This document shows, one piece after another, positions 1-11,401 of a DNA stretch of 64,000 nt (positions are counted from its first letter, which is position 1; each line of letters begins with the position of its first letter). Source of the DNA: Acanthacorydalis orientalis (lineage: Eukaryota > Arthropoda > Insecta > Megaloptera > Corydalidae); assembly GCA_034766995.1 (NCBI GenBank), contig CM068313.1:7097461-7161460 (forward strand). The letters are read 5' to 3'. A program made the position numbers and the translations under genes. The notes beneath the pieces are model-generated. The model made no database searches. It saw only the letters and a program-made list of their open reading frames with translations, and was not told where the DNA came from.

Positions 1-937
1 AACAATCTTTTCTCATGAACTGATGAATATTATTTCAGTTATTTATATTGTTTATGAGAGTATACATGTGAGGTTTTTTTTTATTTCGATTAACAATATG
101 AAATAAAACTTTGTAATTTAATTCAAATTGTTTAAAAACACTAAATGATTAAATTTCCAACAAAAAAAAACTTTACAGCTATTTATTTGTGTTGCATTGA
201 ACGATCCTTACGAATCTAAATCGATTTAATATAATATAATAAACATAATAAAAAAGCCACAATAAAGTAAACCTTGTCAATCGTGAAAAGAGAGCTCGAA
301 ATGATATCCTTTATAAATGTCACAATATTTTTATAGAATTATTTATAATGAATCATTTCGAATACGAAGAAAATTGAATAAAACGGGGGAGACGAGGAAA
401 AAACGTACGCCGTCGAAGAGACATAGGAAAAAAACTCGAAAACAATATCATTACTGCTTTTTGTCACGCAATACGATAATTTAGCTCGGAGATATTCTAA
501 CAGAAATTGCATCTGTTCCCCTATTTACTCGTTCGTTTCGTATTATTCGCATGCACGTATTTTATTATTATGATTTAGGTGGTCGGAACCTGCAATTAAT
601 TTCAATGTTGAATAATGACATGCCGAAATTTAATTAATTTAATTGTCTTCGGGATGAATGATACGTTTGTTAATTGGCTTGGATTCGTATGACTTAATCG
701 GCTTGACGTTGATTCACAAGTTAATAAGAAAATTGATAGTTCTTTTTTCGTTCTCTAACCTCGTTTTAGAATAAGACTTTTTTTAAAAAAAATATAGTTA
801 GAGAGATGAGTTTTAAATACGGAACGAAATTTTAAATTAAATAAGAATGATTTTGTTAATTTTAAAATTGATCGAATGTTTGCTACAATTATTTGGTTAA
901 TTCGAAACTATATAGAAATAAAACTGAGTGTAAGGTA
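1..937. other. AT-rich stretch, no gene seen
   Basis: No convincing ORF or RNA gene. Bases 360-480 and 560-720 are less repetitive than the surroundings. The second part contains several ATTA/TAATTA-type words, which homeodomain proteins can bind, but this alone does not establish an enhancer. Confidence 0.5.
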
Positions 938-1640
938 TTAGGTTGGTGCAAAAATAATTGCTGTTTTAACGTATCGAGTATAAAGACGTATATATCAGTT
1001 AAAATTATATTTATTAATTAAAATAAAGACCATTGGCCAGCACATATTTCTCTCAACAGGAAACAAGTTTGTTTATTCCTACAAGATATAATTATTGAGT
1101 CCTAAGAATTAACGAATTCATCGAAAGCGCTTTGAGATGATGATTGATCTTTGAAAACTTTCTCCCGGAGGAAATTACTCAAATGTTTAAAGAAATGATT
1201 ATCTGTCGGAGACAGGTCCGGAGAAGAAGGTGGGTGAGGTAGTTTCATAACTTAGTTCATTTAATTTTTTTAAAGTCATTTATGAGGCGTGTGGTCGGAT
1301 CTTGTCATGAAGAAGAATCGATCCTCTTCGATTGACTAATGCTGGCCGCAAAACGATGCAACTTCTCATCCTTTTTTTCAATTTCCTGGCAACACTCTTC
1401 TACTGTTATTGTTTCACCAGAATTTAAGAAGTTGTAGTGAGTGATGTCACTTTCCGACCACCAAACAGTGACCATAATCATTTTTTCATGAAGTTTAGGT
1501 TTATGAAACAGTTTTTTGGTGTTTTTCCTCGGTCTAGCCACTGTGATGAACTTTTCCGATTATTGGACGAGAAACCACTTTTCATCAAATGTGACAATGC
1601 GATCAAGGGATCATTTTTGGTACAAAAAAGAAGTACAAAG
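938..1640 (-). mobile_element. Mariner remnant, Hsmar1/cecropia-type, 3' part
   Basis: Remnant of a Tc1/mariner transposon read on the minus strand. At its 3' end a TA (936-937) is followed by TTAGGTTGGTGCAAAAATAA, the typical terminal inverted repeat of this group. The minus-strand ORF at 1305-1541 carries the conserved mariner words KPKLHEKMIMVTVWWS and FLNSGETITVEECCQEIE from the central catalytic domain. A different frame near 1545-1626 gives the preceding WLDRGKTP-like stretch, so at least one frameshift is present. The N-terminal DNA-binding half and the 5' TIR are missing, so the copy is dead. A second copy of the same family, in opposite orientation, lies at 12,560-13,146. Confidence 0.88.
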
Positions 1641-3370
1641 AAGACTTAATTATTAAGAAGAACTTATATATTATAAGAAGACTTAATTATTAATTAAAAG
1701 AAGAAGAAATTAATTATTTTTTTATAACAATTAAATTTATTTTTTCCTTCACTGAATATGTAATGGAAAATAATTTCACATGTCACATTTTTATGAAAAT
1801 ATTATAATTCTTTATGATTTGCTTGTGTCCAATATAGAAATCACTGAATAAAAAATACATCATTTTTATTTTGATTGAAAAATCATATTTTTAGTCAAAT
1901 GACAGTGCTTGATATTTCAATAAAAAATCTGAAATTTTCAATGTAATAATTTAGGAAAAAATAATTCTTTTTGGAGAATTATTAAATCTTAAACTTTCTT
2001 CCCAGTTTTAATTACCTATAAAAGCTAAGTGTCATCCATTAAATATCAGAATTACTGATTTTAAAAAAATGTGTTATAATTTCGAAATTTTGAATCGTTT
2101 AATAATAAGAAGTCTATCCATAGTTCCAAAAATAATTCAATTGGACACTTTCGTTGACACTACCTTGTTACATAAACTTCTTGTTGTTTATAAGTTCTTG
2201 AGATTCAAAAAAGTGATGGTTTTTAATCATAGTCTGCTTTAATTCCGACCATTTTTCAACTTTATTAAACTATTTTTAAACAACTATTTTTTGCTTATAA
2301 ATTAAAAATGAAGATGCTGATACTGAAGGACATTTAATAACTTGGGATCGATTTTCTGTTTGAGAAACACTATAAAAAATTTTATGATCATTATAAGCGT
2401 ATTGCTGTACATTAGATACGTGTTCCAGCAATACAAAAAAAATAATGATTTTTTTAATTCAGACGTTTTATGAACGACTGTATGGAATAGTTAAATAATT
2501 GATTGAAGTTGTAGTTAAATATTTAGTGAAGCTGTAGAATAATATTTTAGGAAATGGATTGTAATTCCCAAATCTTCTATTGATTTTCTTGTATAAATTT
2601 AATATTTGTACTTTCAACTAATTTTACTTTAAAATACCTCTAGATTGAATCATTATATATTCGAACTAATTTAAGCTTTAATCTTCTCATAACAGACATT
2701 AACTTTTCATTAAGTGCCGTATTCGTAATCTCAGTGAATAATTTTTTGAATGGCAAAGAGAAATTTCTAAAAAAGAAATGAATCGATTTAAGATAAACGA
2801 GAAGTGAAATTAGTATAAAAGTACATTTTATTATTCACTTATTTATGTTTATATATAATTCACAAAGGTTGAAAACCTTTTAAGACTCGAATATTTACTA
2901 TCGTACAGCAAACAACACAATTAAATTTCTTAAAATATTCAAAACAAACTTACTCGAGCAAATATTTTAGATAATTTTATGTGCACTTTTTTTATTCAAT
3001 ATTTCGTCAAGAAAATGTTTAATATTTTAAGAAGTAACGTTTGAAATATTAAAAAAGAGAAATGTTTTATAGAGAAGTACTTTTTTAAAGATATAATATT
3101 TTTTAAAAAATAGATATTTTTGCATGTAATTGGGTATTTTGTCGAAGAGCACAAGTTTTTTTTTTGATTAACAGATATATAAAATTATATATTAGTATGT
3201 TTTATTTAAAATTAATGATTAAATTGATTAAAATATTAGAAAATTCATTGAAAATTTGTGAAAAAGAAGGTACTGGATCTTCTGATTTGAAGAATTTGGA
3301 TCAACAATTTATATAATAAGTGGTTTGTCAAAACTTTAAGATATTTTTGCTAATCAATACATACATACAT

Positions 3371-3374
<4 letters not shown>
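1641..3374. other. AT-rich desert
   Basis: Nothing recognisable on either strand. Only short ORFs and A/T runs. Confidence 0.5.

Positions 3375-3411
<37 letters not shown>
3375..3411. repeat. (TA)n microsatellite
   Basis: About 36 bp of TA preceded by CATA units. Confidence 0.97.
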
Positions 3412-3417
<6 letters not shown>

Positions 3418-3420
3418 CTA

Positions 3421-3535
3421 GGTGGGTTCACCCCCTGCTTCCTTCATTCGCCAACCACCGGTGTTGCTGTGTTCGCCCATTTCTCAATTATAAGCCTGTA
3501 CATGCAACCGAATGAAACAATAAACATATTTTTTA
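3421..3535. other. GC-richer islet between two (TA)n tracts
   Basis: A 115-bp patch of ordinary complexity (CCCCCTGCTTCC, CACCGGTG) isolated between microsatellites, ending near an AATAAA-like word (AACAATAAAC). It could be the end of an old element. No family recognised. Confidence 0.3.
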
Positions 3536-3584
3536 AAACTCATTATGTCTATATAATTATTATCAAATATATAACAACGTAATC

Positions 3585-3586
<2 letters not shown>

Positions 3587-3639
<53 letters not shown>
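3587..3639. repeat. (TA)n microsatellite
   Basis: About 53 bp of pure TA. Confidence 0.97.
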
Positions 3640-3642
<3 letters not shown>

Positions 3643-3708
3643 AGTATTTCATGCCATGAACATGCTAGTAGCTTATTTTTCGCGACCTTTTATTTTGTGC
3701 TTAAATAC

Positions 3709-3711
<3 letters not shown>

Positions 3712-3781
<70 letters not shown>
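3712..3781. repeat. (TA)n microsatellite
   Basis: About 70 bp of pure TA, one of the longest in the window. Confidence 0.97.
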
Positions 3782-3786
<5 letters not shown>

Positions 3787-4894
3787 TGAGTACAGTAATT
3801 AAAATATTAATTTAAATTAACTCAATTCTTCTTTGACCTGACATATTTTATGCGTATATTTGTTTTTCTCTCGTACTTTTTCATGTTTCATAAACATACT
3901 AATACGAAATAATTAAATCTTTGTAGATTTTTTAATCGTGAACGAAGGCGCGGTTCGTGTATTTGCTGGAAAGTAAGTACGCTGCAGTCCAATTAAATTA
4001 ACGCACTTATATTTCCGACTTGTTCCTCAAAATTAATTCCGTATATTTATTATAATTACTTTCTACGTTACACTATGACACTTTTATGAAACATTATTTT
4101 CAGATGTACAAGTCTTACGAAAAAGCAGTGTTATATATCTTTTCTTCCACGGTTACTTCTCTTTAAATATTTCTTTTCTTCTTCCTTAAAGAGCTTGTGT
4201 ATTTTCACAGCTTTACAGTTAATTATGAATATGGGTCTCAGTGAATATTCTTTTAAATATGAATGATTTTTTTAGGAGGTTATATTATAAATCTATAGTA
4301 TATATAAGATAAACAGTTAAACAAAGTATTTATGTCGAAATGGTAAAGATTTAAAAAATAAAATGAACGTTGTGCGTACAGAAAAATATAAATGAATAAA
4401 ATTAAATGTTTTTGATTATAACATATGGTAGTATCTATAAATATTACATTGCACGTATGAAGACGAATACGAAACAAACTGAATTTTAAACACCTTTATG
4501 AGATTTAACATTATTGAACGTAGCGCATTAGAATTTTAATTCTAAATACGGTTCTTAAATATTCAAAATGCGTCGTTTGACAATACAAGATTTCCACAAA
4601 ATCGATAAGTTAATATATACGAGAAATTAATTACAACGTAAAAGTATTTTATTTTGGTGTAGTTGAAGCGTTATACACAAGAGTAAATATTAAAAAAAAA
4701 ATAATTAAATCGACAAACACTACTTTCACTTTTGTACATATAGCACTGACTCCATATTTTTTTAAAATATTTAGTTTTTCGTACAAAAAATCATATTAAT
4801 TATTTTATTTACGAATATTCATTCTTTTCCTATCTAGAGTATTTTAAATTTAATAAATCGTTTTTAATTATAAAAATTAAATATATATTTCTAC
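3782..4894. other. AT-rich stretch with one exon-like patch
   Basis: No gene recognised. Bases 3925-3972 are GC-richer and end at AAA|GTAAGT, a strong donor match. The possible 45-bp exon has no partner that could be found. Confidence 0.35.
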
Positions 4895-4956
4895 CAAGGG
4901 TGGATAAACTTCAGCTCCCAAAGCTACTCTGTGCTTCTCTCTAGACAATATTGGTT
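4895..4956 (+). mobile_element. hAT-like terminal fragment
   Basis: The sequence begins CAAGGGTGGATAAACTTC, resembling the CAGNGGTGGGCAAACT consensus that opens many hAT/Charlie-type elements. It continues with CCCAAAGCTACTCTGTGCT, which recurs exactly, in reverse complement, at 19,073-19,091. No transposase and no second end are visible, so this is a solo terminus. Confidence 0.6.
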
Positions 4957-5329
4957 TTCATTGCCATTTTTCCCAAATTTTTATATTAATATCTATAGTA
5001 GTATGTACCCATATTAGAATATTTTATATATAAACAGGTAATTAATTTTTTTTAAACATCATAAGCATTATGTAAATATAAGGTGACTTGACGACTATGA
5101 AAAATTCTTAAAAAATATTAAACTAAACAATTTTGTTACTGAATGCAATAAAATTAACTTTGGAACGGGTTACTGTGTAAATTTTGAGATTTTTTTTAAA
5201 AAATGCAACTTAACTTAACACGGTTTCGGCAACTTTTAACTGCAAAAATGAAGACTCAATCAAAGTCTTCAACAAGCAGCTACTTTGGTGAATAGGACTA
5301 CTATATAGTTGTATTTTTTATTATTTATA

Positions 5330-5409
5330 TTAGGTCGGTAGGAAAATAATTACAGTTTTGTATATGAATTTGATGGTCACAAATAGCAATTATTTTTCTA
5401 TCGACTCAA
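5330..5409. mobile_element. 80-bp mariner mini-MITE
   Basis: Two mariner ends meet almost head to head: the left end TTAGGTCGGTAGGAAAATAA and the reverse complement of the right end, TTGAGTCGATAGAAAAATAA. They are flanked by TA at 5328-5329 and 5410-5411. The ends match those of the 28,220, 33,993 and 46,409 elements, so this is an extreme internal-deletion derivative of the same family with virtually no interior left. Confidence 0.85.
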
Positions 5410-5514
5410 TAAATATAAATTCATATAAAATGTGTTTTACTATTGCAGAATATACTAGTCAAACACGTCAACTCATATTTAACTTCTAATACTGTTCATT
5501 AAATATTAACGTTT

Positions 5515-5519
<5 letters not shown>

Positions 5520-5568
<49 letters not shown>

Positions 5569-5575
5569 TATATAT
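5520..5575. repeat. (TA)n microsatellite
   Basis: About 55 bp of TA with one A interruption near its end. Confidence 0.97.
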
Positions 5576-5883
5576 CACTTAATGTAATTTAAAAATCCAA
5601 ATACATATTATTACATATAGACAGACTACTAATCCATGTCACAACCTTTTTTTCATAATATTCACTGTATCAGATTATTTTTTATCCGATACACAGTATT
5701 ATTTCGTTTACTCTTTCTGCCTTTTCCGACTATTCTCCCCAATCTCAGTCTAAAAATAACCAAGCATTTCTTTCATATCTCTTCATTTTTCTACATATCG
5801 TGTGCCGTTTTAATAATTTTAATATTGTTTCAGTGTTTTGTAACATACAAGCATATACATGTGTTTATATACTTATACATATG

Positions 5884-5885
<2 letters not shown>

Positions 5886-5941
<56 letters not shown>
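5886..5941. repeat. (TA)n microsatellite
   Basis: About 55 bp of pure TA. It makes IYIYIY runs in spurious ORFs. Confidence 0.97.
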
Positions 5942-5944
<3 letters not shown>

Positions 5945-6240
5945 AAGGTAATGACAAAGAAAAAGAGATACGGGTCAGAGATCAGTTCAAATTTAGCGTG
6001 CATTCGTGCGAAACATAAACAGACATTAGCGCCACATGTTTAACATTTGTGGCGTTGATGCCGACTCTCTGAATCTTTCCCAGGTTCGTTTGTACCGTCG
6101 ACGGAACGAGAGTCGTACAACGCGATACAATAATATCGTCAGAGAACAGTCTCGACACAGCGTGCCGTAACATATTTTGCGATTCTGCTAATCTAATATA
6201 AAGATACCTGCGGCCATATACAGGTCATTCAATGGAAGAC
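5942..6240. other. GC-richer islet, possible promoter or regulatory element
   Basis: About 300 bp with a clearly higher GC and CpG content than its surroundings. It includes GTACCGTCGACGGAACGAG and a 35-bp imperfect palindrome at 6025-6059. No ORF in it looks like a protein. Confidence 0.3.
6025..6059. repeat. Imperfect palindrome with GCGCCACA arms
   Basis: The left arm ATTAGCGCCACA and the right arm TGTGGCGTTGAT are near reverse complements around an ACATGTT-like centre. It could be a protein-binding palindrome or a decayed hairpin. Confidence 0.6.
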
Positions 6241-6853
6241 AACAAAGATTTTATCGCATGTAAAGTAGCTACCGTGTATTGTGATTGTATTTCATGTTAT
6301 CGGTCATTTGTTATCAACAGAACAACATTTCACAATTAAGTGAATGTGTAGATGTAATGTGTTTATTATGTGTTTATTATCAAACGATAATTTTATCTGA
6401 TCTGACAGTAGTGGGACAACCTTACGGCGGAGAGAAGTCTAGATGTTGTCGATAACGTCAGACAGAATGTCGGAATAAAACAAATATTAGTACACAGTGT
6501 ATAATATTACAATGTACATTCGGTTCGTTGAATCGATTTTCTGACAATTGGTAACTAAATTTAGAAATGTTAATATATAGTATTTCATTTTATTAATTAA
6601 AAAGAAAACTTATTACTTATGAATCGAAGTTGGTTCATTTTAAAGTTTTTACATTTAATTTGCTAGCAAAATAATAATATAAAAAAATAAACAAACAAGT
6701 ATCTTGATATAAATAGTTTTATCAAAGTTTAAGAATTAAAAATTGAAGACGTAATGTCTTTTTTATATAAATCATAAACTTTACCATTCCGATACTACTT
6801 CAAAATAACATACAGACCGAAAAAAACTATGATTTAACTTCTTAACTGGGGAA

Positions 6854-7549
6854 TTAACCAGTGAGACTTTTTAACCAGTGAGAATATCTCTTTTCGGGTG
6901 AGAATTTTTTTCAACCGTTGTCAGAACTCCATGTCACGCCCATTATAAAAATCACAGTGATGAAAACAATTGGTAGAGAAAGGACAATAAAAGATTCTAA
7001 TCGTAAAAAATAAGATTATTAATAATTTTTGTTTTTTATTATCTGTGTTCAATGAAAATAATTGAAGAAATCTTTAATAAATGAAGAAAATTACCAATGA
7101 AAAAGTTGGGCTTCAATGAAAATTTTTTTCAAAAAAATTGTTTCGCATGTTTGTTGTTTTTTTTTTAATCAGATTATCGTCCAAATATTTCTCGACATTA
7201 AATAAATAGTTTTTTTCTATGAGATGCATCAAATTTTATTTCTGGCTGAGATAAAAACAGTCATTCTTTCACACATCCATTCACCTGATTCTGACACATC
7301 CACACATCCATTCTTTCACACATCTATTCAACTTCTCTGATTAGTCGCAATATCTTCCAAATTATCGTTTTCTGGGTCTTCGTCAGTTAGTCCATCCGTA
7401 AAATAATCAAAATCATCTTCAGAACTACTGTTACTTATAATTCTACATCGTTTAAGTGGCTTTATTAAAAAGATCATCATCACTATCATTTTGAAGAAAC
7501 TCTTCATTGCCATATTTATCAATAAACTGTTGTGTCATTGTTGAATGAT
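6854..7549 (-). mobile_element. piggyBac-like remnant with transposase N-terminus
   Basis: On the minus strand an ATG near 7549 opens a reading frame beginning MTQQFIDKYGNEEF and continuing with an acidic NDSDDDLF stretch, then a stop. A shift near 7455-7460 enters a second acidic stretch with SNSSSEDDFDYF and LTDEDPEN (7328-7460). Acidic, Ser/Asp-rich N-termini of this kind are typical of piggyBac transposases. Two copies of TTAACCAGTGAGA at 6854 and 6871 look like a piggyBac end next to its TTAA target. No catalytic domain and no second end were found. Confidence 0.5.
7262..7332. repeat. Short tandem duplication
   Basis: CATTCTTTCACACATC occurs twice about 48 bp apart, with CACATCCA words between. 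It lies directly downstream of the piggyBac-like frame. Confidence 0.7.
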
Positions 7550-7838
7550 CGCAAATATTCCAAATAATGTAATAAAACAAGACAATAAAATGTGTTGGTG
7601 CCGATTTGTTTTAATTTCCAGTAATCTTTGTTCTATTCTGTTCTTTAAGTGTGAAATTTTATAATAATATTACTACATTACTCGAGTATCAGAATCAAAT
7701 AGTTTTAATCTTATTAAGTGGATCAAACACGATGAAACAGTTTTAAAATTAGATCATTAAAAATATATTTTTTGATTCAAATTACTGATTTTAATTTGAT
7801 TGATTGGTTTTATTATATAAATACATATACATAAATAT

Positions 7839-7848
<10 letters not shown>

Positions 7849-7894
<46 letters not shown>

Positions 7895-7896
7895 TA
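7849..7896. repeat. (TA)n microsatellite
   Basis: About 45 bp of TA preceded by CATA units. Confidence 0.97.
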
Positions 7897-8304
7897 AATG
7901 AAAACTTCCTTCAGAACAATTTTTATGAACTGTTATAATTACAAGAAGATAAATGACTCAATTCATCATCCGAATACTAGGACCATACAGTCCGCAGTGC
8001 ACGTTTCTCGAGGGTGGAACCGTAGCAGTTGGATTGAAAACGAGGAAGATTTTCAAAGCAGTTCGACAGCCCTTGCAAATTACCAAACAATTTAATCTTT
8101 ATTCATTAATTATACTGACACTTGTAGGGCGTTTCGCGTTCTTTAAGAGATTTCGTTAATTTTTTTCACCCCTTTAATGTACAATTTTCATCAGATCGGG
8201 CGACGTTGAGTAATGATTCCATGAGAAAATAGATGTAAGCTTAAATTAACCACGTCGTGGCTACTGTTATTTGTCATTTCGAATATTTTTGATCGATGTC
8301 GGTG

Positions 8305-8307
<3 letters not shown>

Positions 8308-8355
<48 letters not shown>
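8308..8355. repeat. (TA)n microsatellite
   Basis: About 47 bp of pure TA. Confidence 0.97.
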
Positions 8356-8358
<3 letters not shown>

Positions 8359-8451
8359 GTGGAATATTTTAATTGTAATTCACGTTTACTGAATAGTTTT
8401 GTAATGGAATTTTTCTTATGTATTGGATATAATTTGAAATTATTTCTAGTA

Positions 8452-8880
8452 CAGTAAACCCTTTTATAACGCAGTACTCTCATAACGTGGTTTCAATATA
8501 ATACATTTTAAATTATTTATAGTACAGAAAACCCTTCTATAACGCGGTAATCTTATAACACAATTTCTATATAATACAACTTAATAAGATTAAGCAGTCT
8601 CTTCATAGCATGAATTTTTCTATTACACTTTTACGGTTGAAATTAATGGGGAATTCCCCCGTTTTTTTTTCATCCACGTACATCACCATTTTTCAATTTC
8701 AGTTGTCAAAGAATTCCCCTGTTGACGCAGAAACGATGCAGCATTTCATAACATCATAACATTGTGCTTTAGAATAGTGTTTTCATATAATGCAGAACGA
8801 ATCAATCTGATTTATATGTACTTACTTCTAAGTTTCACTTAACGGGGTACGAATTAATTGCGTTATAGAACGGTTGACTG
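8452..8880. mobile_element. pogo/Tigger-like MITE
   Basis: A 429-bp non-autonomous element. The left end CAGTAAACCCTTTTATAACG and the reverse complement of the right end, CAGTCAACCGTTCTATAACG, form a clear inverted repeat. TA flanks both sides (8450-8451 and 8881-8882). CAGT...TATAACG ends are characteristic of pogo/Tigger elements of the Tc1/mariner superfamily. The left terminal segment is repeated inside the element at about 8524-8590 (CAGAAAACCCTTCTATAACG), so the end has been duplicated. There is no transposase; the interior only holds an islet with GGGGAATTCCCCC. Confidence 0.85.
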
Positions 8881-8882
8881 TA

Positions 8883-9319
8883 TGTGAAAAAATGTGCAAG
8901 AAAATTGTACTGATTTTCATTTATCTATTTTTTAAATGGTCTTTAAATGTTCTATATATTCAATATTTATTGAACTATTTCCATATAAATACGATATTTT
9001 AATAAAGTAGAGAAAAAATTAAAATGTTTCATGTAGTCCTTCGACGAAAGAGTGAAATAAACATATTATTAAATGTTTTGTCAGGTTTTATAAATTTAAA
9101 TTGTAATATTTTTATATGAATATTTTTTTTGTGTAAAAAATTGTAAAACATCAAAAAATTTGAAGATTTAATTTCACTTAAGACAGAAAAAAAACCTTTT
9201 ATCAAATCAAGTAACTCATTTTACACATAGCCATATTTTACGTTAAATTGAGATTTTCTTCTAAAAGAAATACAAACAGGCGCAGTTAAAAAGAAATTAT
9301 TGGACGATTTAAAAAGAAA
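8883..9319. other. AT-rich stretch
   Basis: No gene or element recognised. A possible acceptor context (TACAAACAG) occurs near 9280, just before the coding-like patch. Confidence 0.45.
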
Positions 9320-9445
9320 ATGAAGAAGATAATTCAAGACGACTCCGCGATATCGATTCAACATCCGAACGGCGTTGCTGAAATCCCACAGCGAGCATTA
9401 ACGGATGTCACCGGACTCGTCCAGTACAACCCATCAGGGTTTTAG
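9320..9445 (+). CDS. Short coding-like ORF, function unknown
   Basis: A 41-codon ORF (ATG 9320, TAG 9443) in a sharply bounded GC-richer patch within AT-rich DNA. Its codons often end in C or G (GAC GAC TCC GCG, GTC ACC GGA CTC GTC), unlike surrounding ORFs. The product starts MKKIIQDDSAISIQ and ends GLVQYNPSGF. The frame is open for ten more codons upstream of the ATG. I do not recognise the protein. It may be a host exon or its 5' part, an upstream ORF of the 9585 frame, or a fragment of an unrecognised element. There is no catalytic motif, signal peptide or membrane segment. Confidence 0.3.
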   Translation: MKKIIQDDSAISIQHPNGVAEIPQRALTDVTGLVQYNPSGF

Positions 9446-9584
9446 AGAGCAGACTCGCAATTTAAGTATTTTCAAATATATTTGTGTTTTGTTACAACGG
9501 GATCGGTCAACATTAGTTCGTTTCTTTTTTGTTTTGTCATATTGTATAAGAGAAGCATTCTATAAATAGAATGTGAAGATCAAT

Positions 9585-9695
9585 ATGTTAGATTCGACAG
9601 TGAAAGAAAGAATACCAATATTGAAAAGTGTGGAATTAAGTTTTTCTGACAAAGAAGTAAGCTACGGTGTAAAAGATTCAGCGCACGCGTTTCAG
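9585..9695 (+). CDS. Candidate first coding exon ending at a splice donor
   Basis: ATG at 9585, with A at -3, opens 37 codons that run without a stop to CAG at 9695. This is immediately followed by GTAAAA, so the frame ends in phase 0 at a plausible donor. The product begins MLDSTVKERIPILKSVEL and ends DSAHAFQ. Codon use is moderately GC-rich (AGC TAC GGT, GCG CAC GCG). It lies 140 bp after the 9320 ORF, and both may belong to one leader exon. A TATAAATAG word at 9561 is too close to the ATG to serve as its TATA box. No downstream exon was found in the repeat-filled DNA that follows, and the family is not recognised. Confidence 0.33.
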
Positions 9696-9867
9696 GTAAA
9701 ATAAAATGCTATGTATTTGAATGAAAAACATGTTTGTCTAGTTTTATTTTTACCTTCGCGTTAAAATTTCCATATTTATTAAAAATAAGAAAATTGAAAA
9801 TTTTTAAATTATTATTACTACTCATAAAAATAATAAACTTATCAAATCTTTCTAAATTTAAAATTAC

Positions 9868-10037
9868 TTTTTATATTAATTGTTTACTGAAATATAACGT
9901 TCATGTATGTAAATATTATTTATTAAAAAACTTCTTTCGCAGAACGTTAAACTAAGAATTTCAACTATTATTTATACAGATATTTAAACGCCAAAAGAAT
10001 AAAAACGTGTATATAAACACGTACTCTTCCTTTCTGT
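9868..10037 (+). repeat. Left arm of a large inverted repeat
   Basis: About 170 bp that reappears in reverse complement at 10,582-10,751 with only scattered differences. Shared words include TATTATTTATTAAA, CTTCTTTCG and CACGTACTCTTCC. The arms are separated by about 545 bp, as expected for the long terminal repeats of a foldback or MITE-like DNA element. No target duplication could be assigned. Confidence 0.85.
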
Positions 10038-10217
10038 AAGGGAACAAACTCTGTAAACAAAATTATTTATTTTTTATTTAATTTTAAATTAAATAAGTTT
10101 TGACACTTTTACTAAAGACATGCTTTTTTATTAACAAAATGTAGAGCGTAAACAAATTTGCAATTAACACTCACAAATTTAGTATGATTTAATATACAGT
10201 AATTGACAATATAAAAG

Positions 10218-10560
10218 TTCATATTCAATAAATATTTATTAAAATACCACTTGAAAACTTGTATATAATTCAAGGTATTCAGTTTTTTTATAACTTATAT
10301 TTTTTATAAACTTTTTAATATGGATCCGCTGTACAATAATAACAAAACTCTCAATATAATCGAATTCATAATAAAAAAAATCATTCGAATTTGAGTCCAT
10401 ATCAAGCTATATTGGAAATAAATTGCTATAAATAGGTGATTCGATTTCGGTTTCCACATTAAAAAAATTATAAATATTAAAAAAGTCATGTTATTTTTTA
10501 TTTAGTGTTCCAGTTCAATAATAATAAAATACAATTGAACTAAAATAATATTAATAATTA
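10218..10560 (+). repeat. Foldback-family copy 1
   Basis: This segment sits between the two large arms and is repeated directly at 11,402-11,800. Shared words include CACTTGAA, ATAATTCAAGGTATTCAG and CAAAACTCTCAAT. Its end forms a small hairpin around CCAGTTCAAT...ATTGAACT. Confidence 0.75.
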
Positions 10561-10581
10561 TATTAATTTTTTACTTAATTA

Positions 10582-10751
10582 AGGAAGGAAGAGTACGTGT
10601 CTATATACACATTTTTATTTTTTTGGCGTTTATAAATCTCTATAAATATTTGTTGAAATTCTTAGTTTAACATTCTACGAAAGAAGTTGTTTAATAAATA
10701 ATATTCATTTAAATATGTAAACATTATATTTAAGTAAAAAATTAATATAAA
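10582..10751 (-). repeat. Right arm of the large inverted repeat
   Basis: Reverse-complement partner of 9,868-10,037. Together the arms could form a stem of about 170 bp. Confidence 0.85.
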
Positions 10752-11034
10752 GAGAAGTCAAAACAATAGCCTTCCCCTGGAGAACGTGCATCAATTCAGA
10801 AGGGATAAAAAAATTAGAAATGCGTTGGACTAAGTGTATCGAGCTAAAAAGAAAGTATCTTGAAAAAAAATGCTTAAAAAATTGTTTTTTCTAGTCAAAC
10901 ACAGGAACTTATCACTTTACCTCATAAAACGTATTTCTTCAATAGAATAGACACTATTTAAAAATATTTAGAATACACGAAATTCAAATTATGTAAATAA
11001 GTGTCACTAAAACTATACAAGATTTTTCTGTATC

Positions 11035-11150
11035 TTAACACGTTGAGGATGATAGAATCGTCACTGCAATGCGCATAAGCAACAATCAAAAATGATTAAT
11101 AATCTATTATTGAAAACTTTTGATTAGAACATATTTTATGGTTTGTGGAA
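11035..11150. repeat. Possible piggyBac end and dispersed AATAATC/TTTTGATT repeat
   Basis: TTAACACGTTGAGGATG starts like the TTAA-flanked ends at 51,281. It is followed by a word (CAAAAATGATTAATAATC) seen in variant form at several other places in the window. No second end is visible. Confidence 0.3.
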
Positions 11151-11401
11151 CGAAAATAAAACAATTTAGGCGGATTTCAAAAACAATATTATATGGAAAA
11201 TACGAAAATCAAAAGAAATTATAAATATTTTTAAATAATTTATATATAAGATAAAAAATAGATATATCACTAAAAAGAGAATAATTAAAAATATTAAAAA
11301 CGTATGTCTACTAAAAACACCAATCGTTTGTTTAACGACAGAAGAATAAAAAAAGGTCAATATTGCTGTCACATATTCCATCACAAATGAGGATTATTTA
11401 A

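Noticed and set aside
5636..6043. 135-codon plus-strand ORF, the longest in the window
   Set aside because: Nearly a quarter of it is an IYIY run from a (TA)n microsatellite, and the rest is F/L/I/H-rich. No motif or splice structure.
9561..9570. TATAAATAG as a TATA box for the 9585 ORF
   Set aside because: Only about 24 bp before the ATG, so transcription would start at or after the start codon.
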